Made by a program: the position numbers and the translations under genes. Shown piece after piece: positions 15,009 through 23,385 of a stretch of DNA of 44,306 nucleotides. Source of the DNA: CAG-303 sp034172985 (GTDB lineage Bacteria > Bacillota > Clostridia > Lachnospirales > Lachnospiraceae); the NCBI GenBank assembly GCA_034172985.1, contig JAXFDY010000084.1, positions 1 to 44,306 of the forward strand, read 5' to 3'. The stretch's first letter is position 1, and every line of letters starts with the position of its first letter. The notes below the pieces were generated by a model. The model searched no databases. It was given only the letters and a program-made list of their open reading frames with translations, and had not been told where the DNA came from.

Positions 15009-17345
15009 ATGAAAAGACCGTTGTACGTGGCGGCGGTTGCATTGATGCTGGGAGAGCTGATTGCAGAACATATGAAATATTTGCCGGCTGTTATGGCCGG
15101 CTTCTGTATTCTTTTTGTAATTTTATACAGATATGGTAAATGTAAAAGAAAATTTATCACGGATGTAATAGTTATCCTGATTTTCTTCTTTTTGGGTGCC
15201 GGATGTATGAATCGGCTTTTAGATAGCTACAGGATATACGAAAGGATAAAACCTGAGGAAGAAATAATGCTTTGCGGGGAAGTGACAGAAGTGTCACAGG
15301 CAACACAGGGATATCGACTTGTAGTGAAAGTGAAAAATACTGATTTTCCGGCAGGTGTTTTTACAGAGATCTCTTTCGGACAGGATCTTCATCTCCATAT
15401 TGGGAATCAAATTAAAATATATGGAAAAAAAGTAGAATTTGAAGTGGCTGGAAATGAAGGTAATTTTGATGAAAAAAGCTACTATTACGGAAAGAAAATG
15501 CCAATTAAAATAGCAGGAAAGAAAATAGAAGTTCTGGATGGCTCGTGGGATGAATTGGAAGAAAAACTGGCAGAGATCAGACAGTTGTTGAGCCGGAATC
15601 TGGACAGTGTGTGTGGCAGGGAAGAGGCAGCTGTTTTAAAAGCTGTTATTTATGGTGATAAGTCGGAGCTTGACCGGGAACAGAAAACATTATATCAGAG
15701 AAATGGTATTGCCCATATTCTGGCCATTTCAGGACTGCATATGTCTCTTGTTGGAATGGGAGTCTATCAGCTGATAAGAAGAAAAAGCACTTTTTTGAAT
15801 GCAGGAGTGCTGAGCACCTTGATTTTGATTGGCTTTGGCTGTATGATAGGATTTGGTGTTTCGGTCAAAAGAGCAATGTACATGATGATTTATCGTGTGA
15901 CTGCAGATGTACTTGGCAGAACCTATGATATAAGAAGTGCAATTGGACTTAGTATTATTTTGATTTTGCTGGAAAATCCTTATGGAATTTATCAACAGTC
16001 TTTCATTTTATCCTATTCTTCTATGCTGGCCGTGGGAATTGTCTGTCCTGCAGTTGAAAAATGGATGACAGAACACTGGAAAACCGGTGAAAAAAGAAAA
16101 AAGAAGAAAAATATAAAATGGAGATGCTGTCAGGCTGTATGGACAGCTATTATTATATGGCTTGTGAATCTTCCGGTGACGGCCGGTCTGTTTTATGAAG
16201 TTCCTACATATGCAGTTTTATTAAACCTGATTGTTGTTCCATTGTTATCAGTACTTTTTTGCAGCGGGATGTTAGCCTCTGTTCTGATGCTTTTTTGTGG
16301 GACTGCGGCTGTATTTGCATGTGGGGCAGGAGTATTGATTGTGCGATTGTATACCGGACTTTGTAAATGGGTGGAAAAGCTGCCGGGAGCTTATTGGATT
16401 ACCGGATGTCCGGATAAGATAAGCTTTATCGTGTTTTATGGAATATTACTTTTCATGCTCTGGGTGATGGCGTATGGGAAAATAAGAAAGCAAAACAAAT
16501 GGAAGCTTTTGATGATCGCATGTACGGGACAGATTTTGGTAATTTATGGGAAAATACCCGATCATGCTGTTTCTATTTCGACGATAGATGTTGGCCAGGG
16601 AGACTGTACATTGATTACGAGCCCGGAGGGGCACCATTATCTCGTGGATGGTGGCAGCAGTTCAGTCAGTCAGCCGGGAAGTTATAGGATTGTTCCATAC
16701 TTAAAGTATATGGGAGTGCAATGTTTGGATTATGTCATGATTTCTCATGGGGACAGTGACCATATAAACGGAATTGAAGAAATACTGGAACGGGATTTAA
16801 TAGATATAAAAAATATTGCATTACCGGATTGCGGGGAATATGCAGAAGCATATCAGGCTTTGTGTAAGCTTGCGAAAAAACGGGGTGTTTCTGTGTGTTT
16901 TATAAAAAAAGGAGATGTCATCAGAGATCAGGATATGAGCTTTACACTTTTGAGTCCGGAAGAAGGCACATATGAAGATATCAATGATGCTTCCATGGTA
17001 ATGCTTATGGAATATGGTGAATTTACCATGTGCTTTACCGGAGATATCAGCAGTAAAGTAGAGGAAAGGCTTTGCATATCCCAAAAGGTTGATGTATTAA
17101 AAGTGCCGCACCATGGTTCGAAAACATCTTCCTCGGAGGAGTTCTTACAAAAACTCCAGCCGGTTTATGGAATTATTTCATGTGGGCAGGATAATTGTTA
17201 TGGACATCCTCATCAGGAAGTAGTAGATCGCTATCATGACATGGGAACCCACTTGTTTGTCACGGCAGAATGCGGAAGGATTCGCATCCGGGTGCCGGAA
17301 AACGAAAAGGGTGAACAGTATGAAATTTGTTCATATTTGCAGTAA
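15009..17345 (+). CDS. comEC: ComEC/Rec2 DNA-uptake channel protein
   Basis: ComEC forms the membrane channel for single-stranded DNA entry during transformation. The 778-residue protein has an N-terminal membrane helix pair and soluble OB-like region (about 1-190). A multi-helix competence domain follows, with GIAHILAISGLHMSLVGMG and later hydrophobic spans. The C-terminal metallo-beta-lactamase-like domain has the metal motif HGDSDH (580-585) and PHHGSKTS. ATG 15009 (MKRPLYVAAVALML) is chosen, with AGGAGG at 14991-14996 overlapping the kinase stop. Upstream in-frame codons lie inside the kinase gene. Full length suggests DNA uptake capacity, but pilus genes are not in this window. Confidence 0.93.
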   Translation: MKRPLYVAAVALMLGELIAEHMKYLPAVMAGFCILFVILYRYGKCKRKFITDVIVILIFFFLGAGCMNRLLDSYRIYERIKPEEEIMLCGEVTEVSQATQGYRLVVKVKNTDFPAGVFTEISFGQDLHLHIGNQIKIYGKKVEFEVAGNEGNFDEKSYYYGKKMPIKIAGKKIEVLDGSWDELEEKLAEIRQLLSRNLDSVCGREEAAVLKAVIYGDKSELDREQKTLYQRNGIAHILAISGLHMSLVGMGVYQLIRRKSTFLNAGVLSTLILIGFGCMIGFGVSVKRAMYMMIYRVTADVLGRTYDIRSAIGLSIILILLENPYGIYQQSFILSYSSMLAVGIVCPAVEKWMTEHWKTGEKRKKKKNIKWRCCQAVWTAIIIWLVNLPVTAGLFYEVPTYAVLLNLIVVPLLSVLFCSGMLASVLMLFCGTAAVFACGAGVLIVRLYTGLCKWVEKLPGAYWITGCPDKISFIVFYGILLFMLWVMAYGKIRKQNKWKLLMIACTGQILVIYGKIPDHAVSISTIDVGQGDCTLITSPEGHHYLVDGGSSSVSQPGSYRIVPYLKYMGVQCLDYVMISHGDSDHINGIEEILERDLIDIKNIALPDCGEYAEAYQALCKLAKKRGVSVCFIKKGDVIRDQDMSFTLLSPEEGTYEDINDASMVMLMEYGEFTMCFTGDISSKVEERLCISQKVDVLKVPHHGSKTSSSEEFLQKLQPVYGIISCGQDNCYGHPHQEVVDRYHDMGTHLFVTAECGRIRIRVPENEKGEQYEICSYLQ

Positions 17346-17369
17346 TTAACTGCCGTTAGGAGACGGAAA

Positions 17370-18344
17370 ATGCGAAATATAAATCAGGATATTAAAGAAT
17401 GTCAATTTAAAAAAATGTATCTTTTATATGGAACGGAAGGATATTTGCGTAAGCAGTACAGGGATAAGATAAGAACCGCCATTTGTGGCGATGATACTAT
17501 GAATTATGCCTATTTTGAAGGGAAAGGAATCAACGTAGATGAGGTAATTTCAATCGCAGATACCATGCCTTTTTTTGCGGAACGAAGACTGGTAGTTATA
17601 GAAAATTCGGGATTTTTCAAAAACGCAAATGAGAAGATGGTTGATTATATTGACCAGCTGCCTGAGAGCACAATTCTCTTGTTTGTAGAGGAAGAAGCGG
17701 ATAAAAGAGGGAAATTGTTTAAAAAAGTAAAAGAATTGGGGTATGTATGTGAATTATCAGAGCAGTCACCGGCTATATTGGCGAAATGGATTAGCGGTAT
17801 GGTGCGGGCAGAGCAAAAGCAGATGAGTAATGGTGCAATTGAATATCTTTTGGCTGCCACAGGGACTGACATGAATTATATCAGTACAGAAATGGAAAAA
17901 CTATTATCTTATACAATAGGGAAAGACGAAATTACAATTGAAGATATAAATGCAGTCGGCACTACTATGATAGTTTCGAAAGTGTTTGATATGATTGATG
18001 CTATGGGAAGCAAAAACAGGAAGAAGGCATTGAAATTATACTATGATATGATTGAAACAAAAGAGCCGCCTATGAGAATCCTGTATATGATGTCGAGACA
18101 GTTCAATATTATGCTTCAAGTGTGGGAACTGAGAAAAAACGGAATGGATGGCAAAGAGATTGCATCAAAATTATCCATGCAGCCATTTGTTGTCAATAAA
18201 GCAATTCATCAGATAGAAAAATTTAAAGTAAGATCTGTCATACATGCACTGGAAGAATGCATCCGCGTCGATGAAGATGTGAAAAATGGCAAATTGGACG
18301 ATAAGATAGGGGTGGAAATGATATTAGTGAGATATAGCAGCTAA
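17370..18344 (+). CDS. holA: DNA polymerase III subunit delta
   Basis: HolA is the clamp-loader subunit that opens the beta sliding clamp. The 324-residue protein starts MRNINQDIKECQFKKMYLLYGTE, where LLYGTE plus the nearby tyrosine corresponds to the degenerate Walker region of delta. It continues with the AAA+-like domain, ATGTDMNYISTEMEKLLSY, and the C-terminal collar domain. It follows comEC by 24 bp and faces rpsT across a terminator. The same comEC-holA-rpsT neighbourhood (rpsT inverted) is known from Bacillus subtilis, which supports the call. Confidence 0.93.
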   Translation: MRNINQDIKECQFKKMYLLYGTEGYLRKQYRDKIRTAICGDDTMNYAYFEGKGINVDEVISIADTMPFFAERRLVVIENSGFFKNANEKMVDYIDQLPESTILLFVEEEADKRGKLFKKVKELGYVCELSEQSPAILAKWISGMVRAEQKQMSNGAIEYLLAATGTDMNYISTEMEKLLSYTIGKDEITIEDINAVGTTMIVSKVFDMIDAMGSKNRKKALKLYYDMIETKEPPMRILYMMSRQFNIMLQVWELRKNGMDGKEIASKLSMQPFVVNKAIHQIEKFKVRSVIHALEECIRVDEDVKNGKLDDKIGVEMILVRYSS

Positions 18345-18356
18345 AAGAGTGAAAAA

Positions 18357-18390
18357 TAAAGGACTTCGGATACTTCCGAAGTCCTTTTAA
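18357..18390. terminator. Bidirectional terminator between holA and rpsT
   Basis: AAAGGACTTCGGA (18358-18370) pairs with TCCGAAGTCCTTT (18375-18387) around a TACT loop. A T-run follows on the plus strand and, through the A-run at its left foot, on the minus strand. It separates convergent genes. Confidence 0.9.
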
Positions 18391-18394
18391 GGAA

Positions 18395-18658
18395 TTAAGC
18401 CATTTTGTTCACTGCAAGAGCTAAACGTGAAACCTTTCTGGCTGCGTTATTCTTGTGGTATACACCCTTTGACTGAGCCTTTGAGATTTCAACTGTAGCA
18501 TTCTTTAATGCTTCAGCAGCAGCAGTCTTATCACCGGCAGCAACAGCACTTTCTACTTTCTTGATAGCTGTCTTAACCTTAGATCTGATTGCTTTGTTCT
18601 TAGCTGTTCTGATTGCAGTTACTTCAATTCTTTTCTTTGCTGACTTAATATTAGCCAT
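18395..18658 (-). CDS. rpsT: 30S ribosomal protein S20
   Basis: S20 binds 16S rRNA early in 30S assembly. The 87-residue, lysine-rich product begins MANIKSAKKRIEVTAIRTAKNK and contains the S20 hallmarks KGVYHKNNAARKVSRL near its C-terminus. The start is the ATG complementary to 18656-18658, with GGAGG just upstream. An in-frame ATG complementary to 18671-18673 overlaps the ribosome binding site and is unlikely. The gene stands alone on the minus strand behind a structured leader of about 110 nt with a strong promoter. Confidence 0.96.
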   Translation of the reverse strand: MANIKSAKKRIEVTAIRTAKNKAIRSKVKTAIKKVESAVAAGDKTAAAEALKNATVEISKAQSKGVYHKNNAARKVSRLALAVNKMA

Positions 18659-18771
18659 TTTTAATTCCTCCATTTACAAATCCATTTGTTATATGTGTAA
18701 GTCGTTGAGAGAGATTTGACTTACTGTTACAACGTTTGCATATTAGGAATATGCGGACAATGCAAACCTGA
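18659..18771 (-). promoter_or_regulatory. Structured rpsT leader with competing hairpins
   Basis: In the predicted rpsT transcript, GTTTGCAT (18767-18760) can pair with ATGCAAAC (18741-18734). GCATATT (18754-18748) can pair with AATATGC (18744-18738). The two helices share bases 18738-18741 and cannot both form fully. Further down, GTAAGTC (18724-18718) pairs with GACTTAC (18703-18697), and ACAAAT (18689-18684) with ATTTGT (18681-18676) just before the ribosome binding site. This fits an autoregulatory leader, but that role is inferred. Confidence 0.5.
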
Positions 18772-18776
18772 ATTGT

Positions 18777-18805
18777 ATTCTAGCGGAATAAAGGTAAAGT
18801 GTCAA
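18777..18805 (-). promoter_or_regulatory. Predicted rpsT promoter
   Basis: On the minus strand, TTGACA (18805-18800) and TAGAAT (18782-18777) are separated by 17 bases, a near-consensus sigma-A promoter. Transcription should begin near 18770. Confidence 0.8.
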
Positions 18806-18824
18806 GTGCTTTTTGAAAAAATAA

Positions 18825-18853
18825 TTGACATTGACACTTTTTATGCGTATACT
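18825..18853 (+). promoter_or_regulatory. Predicted promoter of the NTPase-fabH-ppa operon
   Basis: TTGACA (18825-18830) and TATACT (18848-18853) are separated by 17 bases, with a start near 18860. A second TTGACA follows at 18831. The inverted repeat ATTGTCA/TGACAAT (18862-18868 with 18877-18883) falls at the transcript 5' end. The promoter is back to back with that of rpsT. Confidence 0.75.
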
Positions 18854-18916
18854 TGTGATGTATTGTCAAAAGATGTTGACAATTGGTTGATGGTAAGACA
18901 TTGGAGGTATGTTGAG

Positions 18917-19450
18917 ATGAGTTTAAATAAGTTTGTGATCATAGGGCAGTCAAACACAGGAAAGTCTTGTCTGTTTGATCAGATAGCAGAAGATATGGGA
19001 TTAAACCCGGTAGGTTTCAGAATGAAAGATTTCACGATTGAGAATGAGTTCCGGGGATATTATTTCCACAGCATTGTCGAATTGGAAAAATATCATAACA
19101 ATGTACCTATTCAGACTTCACTCCGGAAAGGAAAACAGCGCGTGCAGCTTAAGGAAGTGTACGATACGGCAGGGGTGGAATGTCTGAAAAATGTTCTTGA
19201 GGCTGACTGGGAAGAATATAACTGTGTTGTGCTGGATGAGTTGGGCAGAGGTGAATACACATCTGAAGAATTTGCAAATTATATTTATAAGATACTGGAT
19301 AGTGATGCGCTTGTATTTATTCTTATGAAGAATGTAAGTAACAGTGTAACAACAGAAATCAGAAAGAGAAGAGATGTCCTTCTCTATGATTTGGACAATA
19401 TGTCCCAGGACGAAGTGCTGGCAAATATAGAAGAAAAATTAAAAAAATAA
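18917..19450 (+). CDS. THEP1-like P-loop nucleoside triphosphatase
   Basis: This 177-residue soluble P-loop protein has Walker A GQSNTGKS (10-17) and Walker B VVLDELG (104-110, with D107-E108). A GFRMKDF stretch (33-39) resembles the GF-x-T-x-E element of THEP1-type nucleotide triphosphatases, and the size is typical of that family. ATG 18917 is 9 bases after GGAGG (18903-18907). Longer in-frame readings would run through the promoter. The gene precedes fabH by 22 bp and shares its predicted transcript. Substrate and role are unknown. The Walker A sequence is less typical (G-x-x-N-x-G-K-S), so it could be another small P-loop kinase or NTPase. Confidence 0.6.
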   Translation: MSLNKFVIIGQSNTGKSCLFDQIAEDMGLNPVGFRMKDFTIENEFRGYYFHSIVELEKYHNNVPIQTSLRKGKQRVQLKEVYDTAGVECLKNVLEADWEEYNCVVLDELGRGEYTSEEFANYIYKILDSDALVFILMKNVSNSVTTEIRKRRDVLLYDLDNMSQDEVLANIEEKLKK

Positions 19451-19472
19451 TAATATGTGAAGGAAGTAATCA

Positions 19473-20444
19473 ATGAAAATATTAGGAACAGGAAGTTATC
19501 TTCCGAAGAGCATTGTTACAAATGATCATCTGTCGGAAATTGTTGAGACGACAGATGAATGGATCCGGTCAAGAACAGGAATTGAAACAAGAAGAATTAC
19601 AGAGGGAGAAAGCGCTTCTGACCTGGCTGCTGGTGCGGCATGTAAAGCATTGGAAGATGCAGGTGTCAGTGCAGAGGAGATTGATCTGATTCTTGTTGCG
19701 TCTATGACTGCGGATGAATCCATGCCAAATATGGCGTGCCTTGTGCAGAAGAAAATAGGTGCTGTCCATGCCACTTGCTTTGATATAAACGCAGCTTGTT
19801 CGGGATTCTTGTTTGCATTAAATACGGCTAATGCATATCTTTGTTCCGGAATGTATGCAAAGATTTTGGTGATTGGTGCAGAAACACTGTCAAAGGTTGT
19901 TGATTGGACGGATCGTTCTACCTGTGTTTTATTTGGTGACGGTGCTGGCGCAGCAGTGGTGACCGGAGACGGGGAGAAACGATACATAGCAGTTTCAGGC
20001 TCTGACGGAGCAAAAGGAGAGGTGCTTACTGCAGGTAAAATGGGACTGGACAATTTCCTGATTCAGGGAGAAGAAAGTATCTTCAGGAAAGAAGATTATT
20101 ATATGTATATGAATGGTCAGGAAGTTTTTAAGTTCGCTGTCACAAAGGTTCCGGAAGCAATTCGTCAGGTAGTCGAAAAGGCAGAAGTTTCATTGGAGGA
20201 AATAGATTATTTCCTTCTTCATCAGGCAAATGTGAGAATTATTTCATCCGTGGCCAAACGATTAGGCATGGACATTGATAAAATGCCGGTGAATCTGAAT
20301 CACTATGGCAATACGTCGGCAGCCAGCATTCCTATATTGCTGGATGAAGTATGGCATTCGAAAATGCTGAAGCCGGGAAGTAAGATTGTGATTTCCGGTT
20401 TTGGTGGCGGATTAACTTGGGGAGCAGCATATTTAGAGCTGTAA
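19473..20444 (+). CDS. fabH: Beta-ketoacyl-ACP synthase III
   Basis: FabH starts fatty-acid synthesis by condensing an acyl-CoA primer with malonyl-ACP. The 323-residue protein begins MKILGTGSYLPKSIVTNDHL and has the catalytic triad in context: C109 in DINAACSGF, the histidine in LLHQANVRI and the asparagine in NHYGNTSAASIP. It ends with the family-typical GFGGGLTWGA segment. The gene lies about 5 kb upstream of the main fab operon rather than inside it, with a P-loop NTPase before it and pyrophosphatase after it. Confidence 0.95.
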   Translation: MKILGTGSYLPKSIVTNDHLSEIVETTDEWIRSRTGIETRRITEGESASDLAAGAACKALEDAGVSAEEIDLILVASMTADESMPNMACLVQKKIGAVHATCFDINAACSGFLFALNTANAYLCSGMYAKILVIGAETLSKVVDWTDRSTCVLFGDGAGAAVVTGDGEKRYIAVSGSDGAKGEVLTAGKMGLDNFLIQGEESIFRKEDYYMYMNGQEVFKFAVTKVPEAIRQVVEKAEVSLEEIDYFLLHQANVRIISSVAKRLGMDIDKMPVNLNHYGNTSAASIPILLDEVWHSKMLKPGSKIVISGFGGGLTWGAAYLEL

Positions 20445-20473
20445 TAAAATCGTTTCAAAGGAGAGAAAAAGAA

Positions 20474-21016
20474 ATGAATATTTGGCATGATATTAACCCG
20501 GACAGAATAACCCCTATGGAGTTTACTGCTGTTGTTGAAATTTCAAAAGGAAGCAAGAAAAAATACGAATTGGATAAGGAAACCGGTTTGATAATATTAG
20601 ATAGAATTTTGTACACATCTACACATTATCCTGCAAATTATGGATTTATTCCAAGAACATATGGAGATGATCATGATCCGCTGGATGTGTTAGTATTGTG
20701 CTCAGAAGCATTGGAACCACTGACATTGGTAAAATGTTATCCAATCGGTGTTATGAAAATGCTGGATAATGGAATGGGCGATGAAAAAATTATTGCAATT
20801 CCATATAATGATCCTATGTATAATTGTTATTCTGATATCAAAGAGCTTCCGCAGCATATTTTTGATGAAATCAAGCATTTCTTTGCTGTGTACAAGGATT
20901 TGGAGGGGAAAGAAACCAAAGTCGATGAGTTTGGCGGACCACAGGAAGCTTTGAAAATTATAGAGAGTTGTATCAGTAATTATAATCTAAAGTATGGCCA
21001 GAGAGCTCCATATTAG
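20474..21016 (+). CDS. ppa: Inorganic pyrophosphatase, family I
   Basis: Family I pyrophosphatase hydrolyses PPi to phosphate and pulls biosynthetic reactions forward. The 180-residue product contains the metal-binding signature D-D-H-D-P-L-D (D66, D68, D71), YPANYGFIPRTYG just before it, and the later KDLEGKETKVDEFGGPQEA region. ATG 20474 has AAAGGAGA (20457-20464) upstream. A longer in-frame reading from 20417 would overlap fabH and adds no homology. Many Clostridia use other pyrophosphatase types (family II or membrane pumps), so a soluble family I enzyme here is worth noting. It is followed by a terminator overlapping its stop region. Confidence 0.93.
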   Translation: MNIWHDINPDRITPMEFTAVVEISKGSKKKYELDKETGLIILDRILYTSTHYPANYGFIPRTYGDDHDPLDVLVLCSEALEPLTLVKCYPIGVMKMLDNGMGDEKIIAIPYNDPMYNCYSDIKELPQHIFDEIKHFFAVYKDLEGKETKVDEFGGPQEALKIIESCISNYNLKYGQRAPY

Positions 21017-21032
21017 ACGGGGCTCTCTTTTG
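20999..21032 (+). terminator. Terminator overlapping the ppa 3' end
   Basis: GAGAGCTCC (21001-21009) pairs with GGGGCTCTC (21019-21027, one G-U pair), then TTTTGCT. The left arm lies in the last ppa codons. Confidence 0.7.
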
Positions 21033-21062
21033 CTAAAAAGATAAATAATTAAGGAGGAGAAA

Positions 21063-21998
21063 ATGTCATTAGAAGTAAAAAATCTTGTAAAAAAATATGG
21101 AGATAAGGTTGTGGTGAATAACCTGAGTTTTCAGATGGAGAAGCCGGGAGTGTATGCACTTCTTGGAACAAATGGAGCCGGAAAAACAACGACATTGCGT
21201 ATTATGCTGGGGATGCTTTCACATGATTCAGGAGAAGTGTTATGGAACAATACTCCGTTGGATCCGATGAAAGTGAATGTTGGTTACCTCGCGGAGGAGA
21301 GAGGCTTATATCCAAAGTATTCATTGATGGACCAGCTGTTATATTTTGCAAAGTTAAAGAATGTACCGAAAGAAGAAGCAAAAAAACGGATTAAGTATTG
21401 GGCAGAACGTCTGGAAGTCGAAGAATATATTTATGCAGAAGCAAAGGTAAAAGGCAAGAAAGCAAAAGAAAAAACAGCGGACCAGTTATCGAAAGGAAAT
21501 CAGCAGAAGATTCAGCTTATGTCAGCTTTAATTTCTGAGCCGGAATTAATTGTGCTGGATGAGCCTTTAAGCGGTCTTGACCCTGTGAATTCAGATTTGT
21601 TTAAATCAATCATCCGTGAGCTTATGGAAAAAGAAGTGTATCTGATTATGTCCAGCCACCAGATGCCTACGATAGAAGAATTCTGCAGCGATATTACGAT
21701 ATTAAACAGAGGGAATGTAGTATTGCAGGGGGATCTGAATGAAATTAAGAAAAGTTATGGAAGAGTGAATATGATTGTAAAATGTGATGCTGATATTGAA
21801 CAGTATGTGTCAGCATTTCAGTTAAATGTTATCCGCCATACACCTGATGGATATCATATTAAGGTGACAGGAGAAGAACAGGCAATGCAGTTCCTGACAA
21901 AGCTTGTGGAGGAAAAAATACCTGTAATTCGATTTGAACTTCGTGAGCCGTCTCTTCATGAAATTTTTGTAGAAAAGGTGGGGACTGCCAATGAATAA
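21063..21998 (+). CDS. ABC exporter ATP-binding protein (NatA-like)
   Basis: This 311-residue ABC ATPase has Walker A GTNGAGKT (35-42), signature LSKGNQQKIQ, Walker B IVLDEPLSGLDP and the switch histidine in MSSHQ. A C-terminal extension (about 220-311) matches the DUF4162-type tail of NatA-like exporters. Before the signature there is a lysine-rich stretch (AEAKVKGKKAKEKTAD) longer than in most relatives. AGGAGGAG precedes ATG 21063. It overlaps the first permease gene by 8 bp, so the three genes form one unit. NatAB in Bacillus exports sodium. Related systems export other compounds, so substrate is open. Confidence 0.9.
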   Translation: MSLEVKNLVKKYGDKVVVNNLSFQMEKPGVYALLGTNGAGKTTTLRIMLGMLSHDSGEVLWNNTPLDPMKVNVGYLAEERGLYPKYSLMDQLLYFAKLKNVPKEEAKKRIKYWAERLEVEEYIYAEAKVKGKKAKEKTADQLSKGNQQKIQLMSALISEPELIVLDEPLSGLDPVNSDLFKSIIRELMEKEVYLIMSSHQMPTIEEFCSDITILNRGNVVLQGDLNEIKKSYGRVNMIVKCDADIEQYVSAFQLNVIRHTPDGYHIKVTGEEQAMQFLTKLVEEKIPVIRFELREPSLHEIFVEKVGTANE

Positions 21999-23385
21999 AA
22001 ATATGTTTTACGGATGGCGTCAGGTATGCAGCTTTTCTTATTTGCAAACCATGAAAAGCAAAGCTATGAAAATCACATTGCTTATTTTATGTTTGCTTGT
22101 TATTTTTGCACTTCCTGTTATCTCACTGGTGACAGGGAGCGATAAAGAAAAAGAAAAGACAAATATAAGCAGGGCATATGTTTGCAGCAATAATGATTAT
22201 CTAATAGATAAAGTAGCTAAGTCTGAAAAAATGACAGGTGATTATGAAAGTGTTCAGCTTGAAACAGTCAGTGAAAATGAAAAAGATGAACTTGTAAAAA
22301 AATTAAAAGATGACGATGAAGCTGATTATGTGATTTTGCAGTTGGTTTACGATAATAATCAGGAGTCCATGGATTATGGTCTGGAAGCAAAGGTAATCTA
22401 TGGAGAAAACTCAAAAATCACACAGAAGGATGCGGAAGGTTTTGCAGATTATATATTAGAGCATCTGGATGAGATGGTATTAAGTGACAGTTCTGTAGAT
22501 GCCGGGATTTTAGATAACCTGATGAAGGAAGAAAGCTATGAGATCAATTGCGTAGATGCAGAGGGTACTATCAGCAGTGGGAATGCAGGATTAGATGATG
22601 TAGAATACACTGTTACTTACATATACCTCATGATTGTGTTATTTGCAGTTTTGATAGCTGGTTCAAAAGTTGCTGAACTGATTGTGACAGAAAAGACATC
22701 AAGAGTTATGGAATATCTGCTTACCAGTATTAAGCCTCTGGCATTGCTGCTTGGGAAAGTGGTAAGTTCGATTTTTATGGTACTGACAATCATTGCTGCC
22801 TTAGCCGCATCTTTCCTGGTTTCCCTGATTTTGAATTATATGATGATGGGAATGGAAGGAAGTATTTGGCCGGAATTTTTTGAAACACTGAACGCAACAG
22901 GAGCTTTGACGGGATTGAATGTGGGAAATCTGATTTTAAGTATTCTGATTGTTCTGACGGGATTTGCCTTTTATTGTTTTATTGCAGGACTGGCAGGCGG
23001 CACAGTGGGTAAGGTAGAAGAATTAGCAGAAGGATTAAAGCTGTTCAGTTTTGCAATTCTGATAGGTGCGTATCTTGTGCTGGCATTAATGATGTTTTCC
23101 AGTGGTGGAGATGATATGGGTACCTTTAATTATGTGGTTTATTATTTGCCATTGTCTTCGGTATTTGTTGTTCCGGCATATCTTATTCTGGGAAAAATAT
23201 CATTGGCAACAGCTTTGATTTCGTTTGGTATTCTGGTTGCTTCTACAATATTTGTATGGTTCTTTGTGACAAAAGTATTTGAAACTGTTCTGTATAATAA
23301 TGGTAGCGTTATGAAATTCAAGCAGATACTTGCTATTTATAAGGAAAGTGGGAAGAAAGGTTCAAAGGTAAAGGATGAAAAATAA
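21991..23385 (+). CDS. ABC-2 type permease (NatB-like), first subunit
   Basis: This 464-residue membrane protein has the topology of ABC2_membrane_3/NatB permeases: one N-terminal helix (about 25-48), a large extracytoplasmic region (about 50-205) and a C-terminal set of about six helices. VTEKTSRVMEYLLTSIKPLALLLGKV is the conserved coupling-region motif of the family, found just after the first C-terminal helix. The start overlaps the ATPase stop by 8 bp and the stop overlaps the next permease start by 11 bp. This implies coupled translation and equal dosage with its partner. Confidence 0.87.
   Translation: MNKNMFYGWRQVCSFSYLQTMKSKAMKITLLILCLLVIFALPVISLVTGSDKEKEKTNISRAYVCSNNDYLIDKVAKSEKMTGDYESVQLETVSENEKDELVKKLKDDDEADYVILQLVYDNNQESMDYGLEAKVIYGENSKITQKDAEGFADYILEHLDEMVLSDSSVDAGILDNLMKEESYEINCVDAEGTISSGNAGLDDVEYTVTYIYLMIVLFAVLIAGSKVAELIVTEKTSRVMEYLLTSIKPLALLLGKVVSSIFMVLTIIAALAASFLVSLILNYMMMGMEGSIWPEFFETLNATGALTGLNVGNLILSILIVLTGFAFYCFIAGLAGGTVGKVEELAEGLKLFSFAILIGAYLVLALMMFSSGGDDMGTFNYVVYYLPLSSVFVVPAYLILGKISLATALISFGILVASTIFVWFFVTKVFETVLYNNGSVMKFKQILAIYKESGKKGSKVKDEK

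Noticed and set aside
18716..18916. N-terminal extension of the P-loop NTPase
   Set aside because: In frame, but it runs through two promoters and the rpsT leader. GGAGG is placed for ATG 18917.
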